Below are positions 9,365 through 17,954 of a stretch of DNA of 36,255 nt, piece after piece. The stretch lies in NCBI GenBank assembly GCA_035630615.1, contig DASQKI010000082.1, positions 1 to 36,255 of the forward strand, given 5' to 3'. A program made the translations under genes and the position numbers. Position 1 is the first letter of the stretch; the number at the start of each line of letters is the position of its first letter. The stretch is from DATFRX01 sp035630615. GTDB taxonomy: Bacteria > Actinomycetota > Actinomycetes > Propionibacteriales > Nocardioidaceae. The notes under the pieces were generated by a model, which did not search any database, was not told where the DNA came from, and saw nothing but the letters and a program-made list of their open reading frames with translations.

Positions 9365-11029
9365 CTAGTGGCTGGTGGCCTTTTCGGCACCGGCGCCGGT
9401 GAGCGCGCGCACGTCGAGCTCGTCGTACTTCTCCTCGGCGGTGCGGTCGCGCACGGTGATCGTGCCGATGAAGCCGAGCAGGAAGCCGAGCGGGATCGAG
9501 ACGATGCCCGGGTTGTCGAGCGGGAACCAGTGGAAGTCGACGTCGGTCGGGAACAGCGACAGGTTCTTGCCGTTGGCGTCGACGCCTCCGCCGGACACCA
9601 CCGGCGAGAAGAACACCAAGACGACCGCCGACGTCAGCCCGCCGTAGATGCTCCAGAGCGCTCCGCGGGTGTTGAACCGCTTCCAGAACAGGTTGTAGAC
9701 GAGCGCCGGCACGTTCGCGGACGCAGCCACGGCGAACGCCAAGGCGACGAGGAACGCGATATTGAGGTTCTTGGCCGGGATCGACAACGCGATCGCGACC
9801 GCCCCGATGGCGATCGCCGCGCCGCGCGCCACCTTGACCTCGTCGCGCTCGGTCGCCTTGCCCCTGCGGATGACGTTGGCATAGATGTCGTGCGCCACCG
9901 AGGACGCGGACGTCAGCGTCAGGCCGGCTACCACCGCGAGGATCGTCGCGAACGCGACCGCCGCGATCAACGCCAGCAATATCGCCCCGCCGTTGGATCC
10001 GGGACCACCTCCGACTTCCTCGGCGAGTAGCGGCGACGCCAGGTTGCCGGCACTGTCGGCCACCTGTCCGTATGCGCCTTCGGACAGCAGCGCGGCCGCG
10101 CCGAAGCCGAGCACCAGCGTCATGAGATAGAACGCGCCGATCAGCGAGATCGCCCACAACACCGACGAGCGCGCCTGTTTGGCGGTCGGCACCGTGTAGA
10201 AGCGGATCAGGATGTGCGGGAGGCCGGCGGTGCCGAGCACGAGCGCGAGACCGAGCGACAGGAAGTCGATCTTCGTCGTCGTGTCGACGCCGTATTTCAA
10301 GCCAGGTTCGAGGAACGCCTGGCCCGCGCCGGAGTTGTCGGCGGCGCCGCCGAGCATGGCGGAGATGTTGAAGTCGAACTGCGCCAGCACGAGGATCGTG
10401 ATCAGGATCGTGCCGCCCATCAGCAGGACGGCCTTCACGATCTGCACCCAGGTGGTGCCCTTCATGCCGCCGACGGTGACGTAGAAGATCATCAGGGCGC
10501 CGACCGCGACGATCGTGAGGTTCTTGGCCGCGTCGCTGTCCACCTCGAGCAGCAGCGACACCAATAGTCCGGCGCCGACCATCTGCGCCAAGAGGTAGAA
10601 GATCGAGACGACGACGGTCGAGACCGACGCGGCGGTACGGACCGGACGCTGCCGCATCCGGAACGCGAGTTGGTCGGCCATCGTGTAGCGGCCCGAGTTA
10701 CGCAGCAGTTCGGCGACGAGGAGCAGCGCGACGAGCCAGGCGACCAGGAAGCCGATGGAGTAGAGGAAGCCGTCGTACCCGGTCAGCGCGATGGCGCCCG
10801 AGATGCCGAGGAACGACGCCGCCGACATGTAGTCGCCCGCGACGGCGAAGCCGTTCTGCACGCCGGTGAACGAACGGCCGCCGGCGTAGTAGTCGGTCGC
10901 GGTCTTGGTCTGCCGGCTGGCCCAGATCGTGATGCCGATCGTCACGAGGACGACGAGGATGAACAGTGACGTCGTCAGCGGTCGATGCGAGGTGTCGGCG
11001 GCCTGGATCAGGGTTGTCGAGGCGCTCAT
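9365..11029 (-). CDS. actP: Cation/acetate symporter (SSS family, ActP/MctC-like)
   Basis: Sodium:solute symporter family permease, probably for acetate or other short monocarboxylates. The start at ATG 11029 (MSASTTLIQAADTSHRP) overlaps the DUF485 stop by 4 bp (ATGA) and precedes the first membrane helix; longer readings to 11260 are antisense nonsense. 554 residues with about 13 hydrophobic segments. Family signatures include ATDYYAGGRSFTGVQNGFAVAGDYMSAASFLGISG, the sodium-site region, and GTAGLPHILIRFYTVPTAKQARSS. Coupling with DUF485 and the nearby acsA support an acetate role. The substrate is inferred from family and neighbours. Confidence 0.92.
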   Translation of the reverse strand: MSASTTLIQAADTSHRPLTTSLFILVVLVTIGITIWASRQTKTATDYYAGGRSFTGVQNGFAVAGDYMSAASFLGISGAIALTGYDGFLYSIGFLVAWLVALLLVAELLRNSGRYTMADQLAFRMRQRPVRTAASVSTVVVSIFYLLAQMVGAGLLVSLLLEVDSDAAKNLTIVAVGALMIFYVTVGGMKGTTWVQIVKAVLLMGGTILITILVLAQFDFNISAMLGGAADNSGAGQAFLEPGLKYGVDTTTKIDFLSLGLALVLGTAGLPHILIRFYTVPTAKQARSSVLWAISLIGAFYLMTLVLGFGAAALLSEGAYGQVADSAGNLASPLLAEEVGGGPGSNGGAILLALIAAVAFATILAVVAGLTLTSASSVAHDIYANVIRRGKATERDEVKVARGAAIAIGAVAIALSIPAKNLNIAFLVALAFAVAASANVPALVYNLFWKRFNTRGALWSIYGGLTSAVVLVFFSPVVSGGGVDANGKNLSLFPTDVDFHWFPLDNPGIVSIPLGFLLGFIGTITVRDRTAEEKYDELDVRALTGAGAEKATSH

Positions 11030-11364
11030 CGGTTGACCTCCTCGTCGTACTCGGCTCGCAGCTTGGCGGAGATCGGATCGAGCGAGCGGTTGGCGTGACG
11101 GGCGTAGAGCCAGGCGATCAGGAACGTGGACACGAACTGCCCGAGCCCGAACACCAACGCGACGTTGATGTTGCCGACGACCTGGGTGTCCATGAAGTCG
11201 GTCGCCCAGTTGGACGCGACGACATAGAGCAGGTACCAGACCATGAACGCGACCGTCCACGGGAAGGCGAACCCGATGTAGCGTCGCTTCAGCTCGGCGA
11301 ACTCGTCGCTGGCGTGGATTCTTTCGTAGGCATCATGCTGCTGGGCTGACGTTTCTTCGACCAT
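11026..11364 (-). CDS. DUF485 membrane protein, symporter partner
   Basis: 112 residues from ATG 11364, preceded by GGGAG at a good spacing. DUF485 (YjcH-like) signature: HASDEFAELKRRYIGFAFPWTVAFMVWYLLYV, then a second membrane helix VNIN/ALVFGLGQFVSTFLIAWLYARHANR and an acidic tail. Such proteins are almost always encoded immediately before ActP-type symporters, as here (4-bp overlap), and are presumed accessory subunits. The operon promoter should lie in the divergent gap at 11365-11641. Confidence 0.92.
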   Translation of the reverse strand: MVEETSAQQHDAYERIHASDEFAELKRRYIGFAFPWTVAFMVWYLLYVVASNWATDFMDTQVVGNINVALVFGLGQFVSTFLIAWLYARHANRSLDPISAKLRAEYDEEVNR

Positions 11365-11641
11365 GGCGGGCACTCCCATCTCAGGAGATGTGGCGCCGGT
11401 CACGGTACGGACCGGGCCGAGGACGCGGGAGAGGGTTTGCGTTGCCGGTCTGCCGGCGACCGTTCGCGGTCGCTGGACGGTGAGACGAACGGTCGCTTCG
11501 GTGCGTTCAGCGGTTGGCGCCGGCGAGCAAGCGTTCGGGCGTCGCGTTATTACGTTTGCGCGGTATGACGGAACTCTGCAGAGGGTCGAACCCGTGCAAA
11601 GCGTCAAGATCCATGCGGAGTACGGCGGATACAGTGACCGC
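11365..11641. promoter_or_regulatory. Divergent intergenic region, DUF485-actP / VOC
   Basis: 277 bp between two divergent genes, so it should hold both promoters. On the plus side TACAGT (-10-like, about 11630-11635) ends only a few bases before ATG 11642, which would give a leaderless or nearly leaderless VOC transcript. No convincing -35 or operator was recognised for the symporter operon. Alternating CG-rich stretches (GACCGTTCGCGGTC-like) are present but weak. Confidence 0.4.
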
Positions 11642-11989
11642 ATGCCAATGACGCTCCGCATGGTGACGCTCGACTGCTCGGATCCGGATGCTCTGTCGGC
11701 CTGGTGGGCCGACGCCGTCGGCGGCACGGTGCAGACCGTCTATCCAGGGTGGTTCGCGATCTTGCAGGCCGAGCCGATCAGCCTCGGCTTCCAGAAAGTG
11801 CCCGAAGACAAGGTCGGTAAGAACCGGGTGCACGTCGACTTCTCGGTCGACGATCGAGAGGCGGCTGTCGAGCGTCTGACGGCGGCCGGCGCCACGGTCG
11901 TGGGCGAGCAGTCGGTGCCGAGCGGCTTCACCTGGACGACGCTTCAGGATCCGGCCGGCAACGAGTTTTGCGTCGCGACCGCGCCCTAG
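11642..11989 (+). CDS. VOC (glyoxalase/bleomycin-resistance fold) protein
   Basis: 115 residues from ATG 11642 (MPMTLRMVTLDCSDP). Upstream in-frame codons back to 11363 are unlike protein and antisense to the DUF485 gene's control region. The pattern fits one vicinal-oxygen-chelate module: MVTLDCSDPDALSAWWADAVGG, an LGFQKV strand, NRVHVDFSVDDREAAVERLTAAGATVVGE, then TTLQDPAGNEFCVA with the closing DPxGNxFC motif. The early aspartate (D9) and the NEFC glutamate could bind metal. It is a small actinobacterial glyoxalase-like protein of unknown substrate. It converges on the symporter gene across a tandem repeat. Confidence 0.9.
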   Translation: MPMTLRMVTLDCSDPDALSAWWADAVGGTVQTVYPGWFAILQAEPISLGFQKVPEDKVGKNRVHVDFSVDDREAAVERLTAAGATVVGEQSVPSGFTWTTLQDPAGNEFCVATAP

Positions 11990-11999
11990 GCCACGTTAC

Positions 12000-12121
12000 G
12001 GATCGGCGGGTCGGGACTCGCGGATGGGCGGGTCGCGACTCGCGGATGGGCGGGTCGGGACTCGCGGATCGGCGGGTCGGGACTCGCGGATGGGCGGGTC
12101 GGGACTCGCGGATCGGCGGGG
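12000..12121. repeat. 22-bp tandem repeat, 5.5 copies
   Basis: Five full units (12000, 12022, 12044, 12066, 12088) plus 12 bp of a sixth. The consensus is GGAT(C/G)GGCGGGT followed by CGGGACTCGC; units differ mainly at one C/G position. It fills the gap between two converging genes, ending at the stop codon of the symporter (12122). There are no spacers, so it is not a CRISPR. The copy number is likely to vary between strains. Confidence 0.92.
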
Positions 12122-13630
12122 TTAGCGGGAGCGCTGGGGGCGCCACGGTCCGCGGTCGAGGTCGAGCTGCTCGGGCGTGTGCAGTCGGACCATCGTGCGG
12201 ACGACGCCCGGCGCCATCCGATGCGGCGTCGCCAGCGACACGATGATCATGACCACGAACCCGATCGGCACGGTCCATGCCGCCGGCTGACTGAGTAGCG
12301 CACCGACCCAACCGGCGCGATCGCTGTCGACGATGGTGGCGGCCACCGCAGTACCCGAAGCGAGACCGCCGGCCAGCATGCCAGCGATCGCGCCGGCATC
12401 GGTCAATCGCTGCCACCAGATGCCGAGCACGAGCAACGGACAGAAAGTCGACGCCGCGACCGCGAAGGCCAGCGCGACGGAGTTGGCGACCGGCAGTCGC
12501 TGCGCCGCGAGGGCGAGCATCAACGGCACCGTGACGGCGACGACCGTCGCGATTCGGAAGCTCACCACGCCGGGCAGTCGGCGGCCGATCACGTCCTGGC
12601 TGATGACCCCCGCAACCGAGACGGTCAGCCCGGACGACGTCGACATGAACGCCGCGAAGGCCCCGGCCGCCAGCAGGGCCCCGAGCAGGTCGCCCGACGT
12701 GCCGCCGAGGATTCGCTCGGGGAGCTCGAGGACGACGGCGTCGGTGCGATCCTGGCCGATCAGGTCCGACGCGTACACCCGGCCGAGCACTCCGTAGGCC
12801 GCGGGGAGCACGTAGAAGATTCCGAGCAGACAGAGCACCAGCAGCGTCGTGCGTCGGGCGGCGCGGCCGTCGGGGTTGGTGTAGAAGCGCACCAAGACAT
12901 GCGGCAGGCCCATCGTCCCGAGGAACGTCGCCAGGATGAGTGAGTACGTGCGATAGAGGTCGTGCTCGGTCGCCCCGCTGAGTGGCAGGGCCCATTCGCC
13001 GGTCGGTGTCGGCGATCCGTCGCCGTGCCACGCGATCAGGAGGAACGCCACCGGCACGAGCAAGGCCGTGAGCTTCAGCCAGTACTGAAACGCCTGGACG
13101 AAGGTGATGCTGCGCATGCCGCCGGACACGACGTTGACCAACACGACCACCGCGACGCCGACCTCGCCGACCCACAGGGGGGCGCCGGTCACCGTGCGGA
13201 GAGTGAGGCCGGCGCCCTGGATCTGAGGCAGGAGATAGAGCCATCCGATGAGGACGACGAGCACCGTGGCCGACTGGCGCACCTGCGTCGACTCGAGTCG
13301 GATCTCGGCGAAGTCGGGGATCGTGTACGCGCCGGACCGACGCAGCGGTGCCGCGATGAGGACGAGGAGTACGAGATAGCCGGCGGTCCAACCGACCGGG
13401 TACCAGAGCATGTCGGCGCCGAACGCGAGGATCAGGCCCGCGGCGCCGAGGTATGAGGCCGCCGACAAGTATTCGCCGCCGATCGCCGACGCGTTGAGCA
13501 TTGGGCCGACCGACCGCGACGCGACGTAGAAATCCGATGTGGTCCGGCTGATCCGCAGACCGAAGGCACCGATCGCGATCGTGGCGACGGCTACGACGAT
13601 GACCGCGACACTGCCGTAGGTCGGGTTCAT
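12122..13630 (-). CDS. Sodium:solute symporter (SSS family), LytTR-linked
   Basis: 502 residues from ATG 13630, which overlaps the preceding stop by ATGA; the longer reading to 13765 is out of keeping. About 13 membrane segments. Motifs: TTSDFYVASRSVGPMLNASAIGGEYLSAASYLG, GLPHVLVRFYTNPDGRAARRTT, and SSGLTVSVAGVISQDVIGR. It is a paralogue of the ActP-like protein at 9365-11029, with the same organisation of a small two-helix membrane gene directly before it. It is transcribed with a LytTR response regulator, so expression is probably controlled by an extracellular carbon-source signal. Substrate is unknown, plausibly a monocarboxylate. Confidence 0.92.
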   Translation of the reverse strand: MNPTYGSVAVIVVAVATIAIGAFGLRISRTTSDFYVASRSVGPMLNASAIGGEYLSAASYLGAAGLILAFGADMLWYPVGWTAGYLVLLVLIAAPLRRSGAYTIPDFAEIRLESTQVRQSATVLVVLIGWLYLLPQIQGAGLTLRTVTGAPLWVGEVGVAVVVLVNVVSGGMRSITFVQAFQYWLKLTALLVPVAFLLIAWHGDGSPTPTGEWALPLSGATEHDLYRTYSLILATFLGTMGLPHVLVRFYTNPDGRAARRTTLLVLCLLGIFYVLPAAYGVLGRVYASDLIGQDRTDAVVLELPERILGGTSGDLLGALLAAGAFAAFMSTSSGLTVSVAGVISQDVIGRRLPGVVSFRIATVVAVTVPLMLALAAQRLPVANSVALAFAVAASTFCPLLVLGIWWQRLTDAGAIAGMLAGGLASGTAVAATIVDSDRAGWVGALLSQPAAWTVPIGFVVMIIVSLATPHRMAPGVVRTMVRLHTPEQLDLDRGPWRPQRSR

Positions 13631-13998
13631 TCGCCGGCCATCTCGGCGAACCGAGACTCCGTGCGCTCGGCCTGCCGGACGTACAGCCAGCCGGCGCCGA
13701 TCAGTGTCGGATAGACAAGGACGCCGAGCGCCAGCCACGGAAACGGAATCCCGAGCAGCTCCCAACGCCTCGACTCCGGCGCCGTCGCGAACAGCAGCGG
13801 CAACCCGCCCAACGCGATCCCGACGAGGCCGAGGATGCCGACGGCGAGTCGCAGCTGCGACCGCATCAGAGAGCGCAGGTAGACCTCGCCGAGGGCAGTC
13901 TGCGCGTCGATCTCCTCGGTGACGACCACCCGTCGCGGCCGTCCTGCAGTCGTACGAGGGCTCGTGATCCGGATCCGCTTGGAGGCTTCCTGAGTCAC
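13627..13998 (-). CDS. Small two-helix membrane protein, symporter partner
   Basis: 123 residues from GTG 13998, whose GTGA overlaps the TGA of the response regulator; the product also overlaps the symporter start by ATGA. After a basic N-terminal region there are two hydrophobic helices (LAVGILGLVGIALGGLPLLF and WLALGVLVYPTLIGAGWLYV) followed by VRQAERTESRFAEMAGE. The two-helix layout and position match DUF485/DUF4212-type companions of SSS symporters, but similarity to the DUF485 gene at 11026 is weak. Translational coupling on both sides indicates a single operon. Confidence 0.85.
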   Translation of the reverse strand: MTQEASKRIRITSPRTTAGRPRRVVVTEEIDAQTALGEVYLRSLMRSQLRLAVGILGLVGIALGGLPLLFATAPESRRWELLGIPFPWLALGVLVYPTLIGAGWLYVRQAERTESRFAEMAGE

Positions 13999-14753
13999 GG
14001 CGACGCGGTCCGATGGCGGGGATGAGCCTGGCGTACGAGAAGGTCGCGCAGCTCGCGGGTGTGGCGCCGCGCGACCCGTAACGTCGCCGACTCGCCGTCG
14101 CTGAGCTCGACGACGACGCTGCAGCTGCCGCTGTCGTTGCGCACCTCGAGCAGGTGGTGCGTCGACACGAGCAGGCTGCGATGGATCCGAACGAAACCCG
14201 CTTCGGCCCACTCCTCCTCGAGGGTGGTCAGCGGCACCCGGATCAGATGGCTGCCGGCGCCGGTGTGGAGTCGGGCGTAGTCGCCGTGTGCCTCGACATA
14301 ACGCACCTCGGCACGCCGGATGAACCGCGTGACGCCGCCCCGCTCGACCGGGATGGTCTCGTCGTCGCTCGGCTCGGTGTCGGCGCGTGATTCGACGACG
14401 CGACGGATTGCCTCGCGCAGGCGCTCCTCACGTACCGGCTTGAGGAGGTAGTCGACCGCGTTGAGCTCGAACGCGTCGACCGCGTGCGCATCGTGCGCAG
14501 TGACGAAGACGATCTTGGGCGGGTCCCTGAACCGGGTCAGCACATGCGCCAGGTCGAGTCCGGACAGCGTCGGCATCACGACGTCGAGAAAGACCACGTC
14601 GGGTCGGTGCGCCTCGAGCAGTCGCAGCGCCGCCGCCCCGGACGCCGCGGTATGCACGGCGCCGATCCGAGGGTCGCGTCGGAGCAGGAAGTCGAGCTCG
14701 TCGAGCACGGGCCGCTCGTCATCGACGACGAGCGCATCCAGCAGATCCGTCAT
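13995..14753 (-). CDS. LytTR-family response regulator
   Basis: 252 residues from ATG 14753. Receiver domain, residues 5-120: acidic pocket DDE at 11-13, phospho-acceptor aspartate about D57 in VVFLDVVMP, and the conserved lysine about K105 in DYLLKPVREER. The C-terminal LytTR DNA-binding domain (about 130-240) has RRAEVRYVEAHGDYARLHT, HLIRVPLTTLEEEW, and FVRIHRSLLVSTHHLLEV. It heads the operon of the small membrane protein and the SSS symporter, so it presumably controls that transport operon. Its natural partner would be a LytS-type kinase; one is at 18695-19864, separated by five other genes or remnants. Confidence 0.94.
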   Translation of the reverse strand: MTDLLDALVVDDERPVLDELDFLLRRDPRIGAVHTAASGAAALRLLEAHRPDVVFLDVVMPTLSGLDLAHVLTRFRDPPKIVFVTAHDAHAVDAFELNAVDYLLKPVREERLREAIRRVVESRADTEPSDDETIPVERGGVTRFIRRAEVRYVEAHGDYARLHTGAGSHLIRVPLTTLEEEWAEAGFVRIHRSLLVSTHHLLEVRNDSGSCSVVVELSDGESATLRVARRHTRELRDLLVRQAHPRHRTASP

Positions 14754-14780
14754 CGGTCACCAGCTTGTGGGCGCGGTGTG

Positions 14781-14827
14781 GTCAGGCCTCAGCCTGACGC
14801 CCTCCACCGTGAGGGGCAAGGCCTGAC
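14781..14827. promoter_or_regulatory. Inverted repeat in the response-regulator / YciI divergent region
   Basis: GTCAGGCCT (14781-14789) and AGGCCTGAC (14819-14827) are perfect arms. Between them are a further AGCCTGAC half-site and a GCCCTC/GAGGGG pairing. The position, between a divergent response-regulator gene (start 14753) and YciI (start 14870), suits an operator or LytTR-type site. No direct-repeat LytTR consensus was recognised. Confidence 0.5.
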
Positions 14828-14869
14828 CCGGCGATGTGCCCCAGTTGCCCCGTGCGAGAGTCTTGTGCC

Positions 14870-15157
14870 ATGGCCTCCCAGACGTTCGCCGTGCGTTATG
14901 ACTACGTCCCCGACATGGAGTCGCGCCGCACGCCGCATCGCGATGGCCATCTCGCGTTCTTGCGATCAGCGGCCGAAAAGGGGTCGATGGTCCTGGCGGG
15001 TGCGCTGACCGATCCCGTCGACACCGGTTGGCTGGTCGTACGAGCCGATTCGGTGCACGAGGCGTACGCGATGGTGCACGAGGAGGACCCGTACGCGCAG
15101 GCGGGGCTGATCCGCTCGATCACGGTCCGGCCGATCGCGTTGGTGGTGCCGGGCTGA
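14870..15157 (+). CDS. YciI family protein
   Basis: 95 residues from ATG 14870 (MASQTFAVRYDYVPDMESRR); an in-frame ATG at 14834 gives a Cys/Pro-rich extension that looks non-coding. YciI-like ferredoxin fold: HRDGHLAFLRSAAEKGSMVLAGAL with the family's His, then VRADSVHEAYAMVHEEDPYAQAGLIRSITVRPIALV, which holds the DPY(A)xAGL signature. These proteins are small dimeric cytoplasmic proteins of unclear function, sometimes with a His-Asp active-site dyad. The gene is divergent from the response regulator and converges on guaB1. Confidence 0.93.
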   Translation: MASQTFAVRYDYVPDMESRRTPHRDGHLAFLRSAAEKGSMVLAGALTDPVDTGWLVVRADSVHEAYAMVHEEDPYAQAGLIRSITVRPIALVVPG

Positions 15158-15167
15158 ACCGACGGGC

Positions 15168-16625
15168 CTACCAGCTCGCGTGCAGGGCCTGACCCTCGTC
15201 GTAGCCGGCCCGGCTCTGGATGCCGACGACGGCACGCTCGTGAAAGTCGGTCAGCGTTCGCGCTCCCGCGTACGTCGCGCTGCTGCGCAGACCGGCGATG
15301 ATGGCGTCGATGAGATCCTCGACGCTGGGTCGGTCGGGGTCGAGGTACATCCGGGCGTGCGAGATGCCCTCCTCATAGAGCGCCATGCGAGCCCGCTCGA
15401 AGCCGGACGCGTCGCGGGTGCGGTTGGCGACGGCGCGGGCCGAGGCCATGCCGAAGGATTCCTTGTAGGCACGGCCGTCGGGGTCGCGGATCAGGTCGCC
15501 TGGTGACTCGTACGTGCCGGCGAACCACGACCCGATCATGACGCTCGACGCGCCGGCCGCGATGGCGAGCGCGACGTCGCGGGGATGGCGTACGCCGCCG
15601 TCGGCCCACACGTGGTGACCCGACTCGGCGGCTGCCGCCGCGCATTCGAGGACGGCCGAAAACTGCGGTCGTCCGACGCCGGTCATCATGCGCGTCGTGC
15701 ACATCGCTCCCGGTCCGACGCCGACCTTGACGATGTCGGCGCCGGCGTCGATGAGGTCGCGGGTGCCTTCGGCCGACACGACGTTGCCCGCGACGATCGG
15801 CACGCGTCGTCCGGCCGCGTCGGCGGCTGCGTCGCGGGTGGCGGCGACGGCCGGCAGCGTCTCGATCATCTTGTCTTGGTGGCCGTGCGCGGTGTCGACG
15901 ACGAGCAGGTCGATGCCGTGGCTGAGCAGAGCCTCGGCCTTGCCGGGCACGTCGCCGTTGATCCCGACCGCGGCGGCGACCATCAAGCGGCCGTCGGCGT
16001 CGAGGGCCGGCCGATAGATCGTGGAGCGCAGGGCGCCGGTGCGGGTGACGACCCCGGACAGGATGCCGCTGTCGATCACAGGCGCCATGTCGAGGTGCCG
16101 CTCCGCGAGCGCATCGAACATCTCCTCGGGTGTCTGGTCGGCCGGCACGGTCAGCACGTCGACCGTCATGACCTGGTGCACCTGGGCGAACCGGTCGACG
16201 CCGACGCCGTCGGTCTCGGTCATGACTCCCAGCGGCTTGCCGTCGTCGACGACGACCACGGCGCCGTGTGAGCGCTTCGGGATCAGCGCGAGCGCCTCGC
16301 CGACAGTAGTGTCGGGCGTCACCGTGATGGGCGTTTCGTAGACCGGATGCGCCGCCTTGACCCGCCGGACCGCACGACCGACGACGTCGATCGGGATGTC
16401 TTGCGGGATCGCCGCGATGCCGCCACGGCGGGCCACGGTCTCGGCCATCCGGCGCCCGGACACCGCCGTCATGTTGGCGACCGCGATCGGCATCGTCGTG
16501 CCGACGCCGTCCGGAGTCGTCAGGTCGACGTCGAAGCGCGACGCGACCGACGAGCGGGTCGGGAGCATGAAGACGTCGTCGTACGTCAGGTCGGTCGCGG
16601 GTGTCGCGTCGTGAAGGAACCGCAC
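15168..16625 (-). CDS. guaB1: GuaB1-type IMP dehydrogenase/GMP reductase
   Basis: 485 residues from GTG 16625 (MRFLHDATPATDLTYDDVFMLP); upstream codons in the same frame are low-complexity. A TIM barrel of the IMPDH/GMPR family is interrupted by two CBS repeats (about 95-205: VYETPITVTPDTTVGEALALI; VMTVDVLTVPADQTPEEMFDAL). The catalytic loop is GVGPGAMCTTRMMTGVG with active Cys about 309, preceded by VDTAHGH and AGNV. Actinobacteria carry this GuaB1 paralogue beside true GuaB2; published work in mycobacteria assigns GMP reductase activity to it, giving a purine-salvage role. The exact activity here is inferred from family. Confidence 0.95.
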   Translation of the reverse strand: MRFLHDATPATDLTYDDVFMLPTRSSVASRFDVDLTTPDGVGTTMPIAVANMTAVSGRRMAETVARRGGIAAIPQDIPIDVVGRAVRRVKAAHPVYETPITVTPDTTVGEALALIPKRSHGAVVVVDDGKPLGVMTETDGVGVDRFAQVHQVMTVDVLTVPADQTPEEMFDALAERHLDMAPVIDSGILSGVVTRTGALRSTIYRPALDADGRLMVAAAVGINGDVPGKAEALLSHGIDLLVVDTAHGHQDKMIETLPAVAATRDAAADAAGRRVPIVAGNVVSAEGTRDLIDAGADIVKVGVGPGAMCTTRMMTGVGRPQFSAVLECAAAAAESGHHVWADGGVRHPRDVALAIAAGASSVMIGSWFAGTYESPGDLIRDPDGRAYKESFGMASARAVANRTRDASGFERARMALYEEGISHARMYLDPDRPSVEDLIDAIIAGLRSSATYAGARTLTDFHERAVVGIQSRAGYDEGQALHASW

Positions 16626-16721
16626 GTTGCGCCAGCGTACCTGGAGGGCCAGGGCGCTTCTGCCGCGACGATGCCGGCAATGTCGTCGGTAGGTTCGCCG
16701 GCGGTCGAGCCGCTTCGCTTC

Positions 16722-16798
16722 ACCGCCTCCCTCCCGTTCGTGCGCCGCAAACTGGGACATAACGGCCCGCGACACCACGCGTACGGGAGGGAGGCGGT
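16722..16798. repeat. 16-bp perfect inverted repeat with 45-bp spacer
   Basis: ACCGCCTCCCTCCCGT (16722-16737) and its exact complement (16783-16798) flank a 45-bp spacer. It lies in the divergent gap between guaB1 and the beta-propeller gene. The spacing is too long for a normal operator and there is no U-run. It could form a large cruciform or be a small mobile-element remnant. The rest of 16626-16865 must contain the two promoters, but no clear boxes stood out. Confidence 0.85.
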
Positions 16799-16865
16799 CG
16801 CAAATCGGGGCGAGCCGGGCGTCCCGAACTAGCGGGGGCGCGCGGGTATGCGATAGGCAGACGCC

Positions 16866-17945
16866 ATGACGATTCGACGCCCCCTCCTCGTGCTGGCTGT
16901 CGCCGCGCTGATCGGCACCGCCGCGCCGGCCGCGACCGCCGCGTCCGCGACTGCCCCGGCTGCCGCCAGGCCGCATCATCTCGACCCACATTGGGTCCCG
17001 GTCAACACCGGATCGGACCAGCAATACCGCGGCCTCGACGGCGTCAACCGCCACGTCGCGTGGGTCGGCGGCAGCGACGGTGAGGTGCTCCGGACGACCG
17101 ACGGCGGCGCGACCTGGAAGGACGTCTCACCCGACGACACCACGGGCCTGCTCTTCCGTGACGTCGAGGCCCGCGACGCGCGGCATGCGAGCGTCCTCGC
17201 GATCGGCGAGGGAGAAGCGTCCCGCATCTACACGACCGCCAACGGCGGGAAGACCTGGGATCTCGCCTTCGTCAACGACGACCCGGCGGCGTTTTACGAC
17301 TGCATGGACTTCTATCCGGGCGGACGCCGCGGCCTCGCGATGAGCGACCCGGTCGACGGCAAGTTCCGGATCCTCGCGACCCGGGACGGCGGCCACACGT
17401 GGAAGGTGCTGTCCGACGACGGCATGCCGGCAGCGGTCGAGGGCGAGTTCGGCTTCGCGGCGTCGGGCACGTGCCTGGTGATCAGCGGACACAACGCCTG
17501 GATCGCGTCGGGCGGTGGGGCGGCTCGGGTGTTCCACTCCGCAGACGGTGGGCTCACCTGGACCGTGTCGGAGTCGACGATCCCCGCCACTCCGGCCGGC
17601 GGCGTCTTCTCCCTCGCCTTCCGCAACCCGCGTCAGGGGATCGCCGTCGGCGGCGACTTCGAGATGCCCGACAACGGCGTGGACGCGTCCAGCCGTACGC
17701 GTGACGGCGGCGCCTCATGGACCGGCGGCGGCGACCTGGCCGGATACCGCTCCGGCGTCGACTGGCTCAACCGGGGGCCGGCGACCGCGATCGCCGTCGG
17801 GCCGACCGGGTCGGACATCACGTACGACGGCGGCCGGAGCTGGACGGCGTTCGACGAAACCGCGTACGACGCGGTCGTCTGTACCCATGACGGTGCGTGC
17901 TGGGCGTCCGGTCCCGAGGGGTCGGTGGCGCGGCTGGCGCGGTGA
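16866..17945 (+). CDS. Secreted BNR/Ycf48-like beta-propeller protein
   Basis: 359 residues from ATG 16866. Sec signal peptide MTIRRPLLVLAVAALIGTAAPAATA, with likely cleavage near residue 25-27. The mature part is a repeat beta-propeller with several Asp-box motifs (VLRTTDGGATWKDV, IYTTANGGKTWDLAF, ILATRDGGHTWKVL, VFHSADGGLTWTVS, SSRTRDGGASWTGGG, TYDGGRSWTAF), each S/T-x-D/N-G-G-x-(T/S)W. Such proteins resemble the photosystem II assembly factor Ycf48 and sialidase BNR repeats; in actinobacteria they are exported proteins of unknown function, often mis-named oxidoreductase. It ends 9 bp before the stop of the converging MFS remnant. Confidence 0.92.
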   Translation: MTIRRPLLVLAVAALIGTAAPAATAASATAPAAARPHHLDPHWVPVNTGSDQQYRGLDGVNRHVAWVGGSDGEVLRTTDGGATWKDVSPDDTTGLLFRDVEARDARHASVLAIGEGEASRIYTTANGGKTWDLAFVNDDPAAFYDCMDFYPGGRRGLAMSDPVDGKFRILATRDGGHTWKVLSDDGMPAAVEGEFGFAASGTCLVISGHNAWIASGGGAARVFHSADGGLTWTVSESTIPATPAGGVFSLAFRNPRQGIAVGGDFEMPDNGVDASSRTRDGGASWTGGGDLAGYRSGVDWLNRGPATAIAVGPTGSDITYDGGRSWTAFDETAYDAVVCTHDGACWASGPEGSVARLAR

Positions 17946-17954
17946 GTGCGGTCG

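Noticed and set aside
9365..11260. Longer start for the actP-like symporter (to 11260)
   Set aside because: The 77 added residues are Arg-rich and lie out of frame across the DUF485 gene, whose own reading frame and coupling are clear.
12000..12121. CRISPR array
   Set aside because: The 22-bp units are directly adjacent without spacers and no cas genes are nearby.
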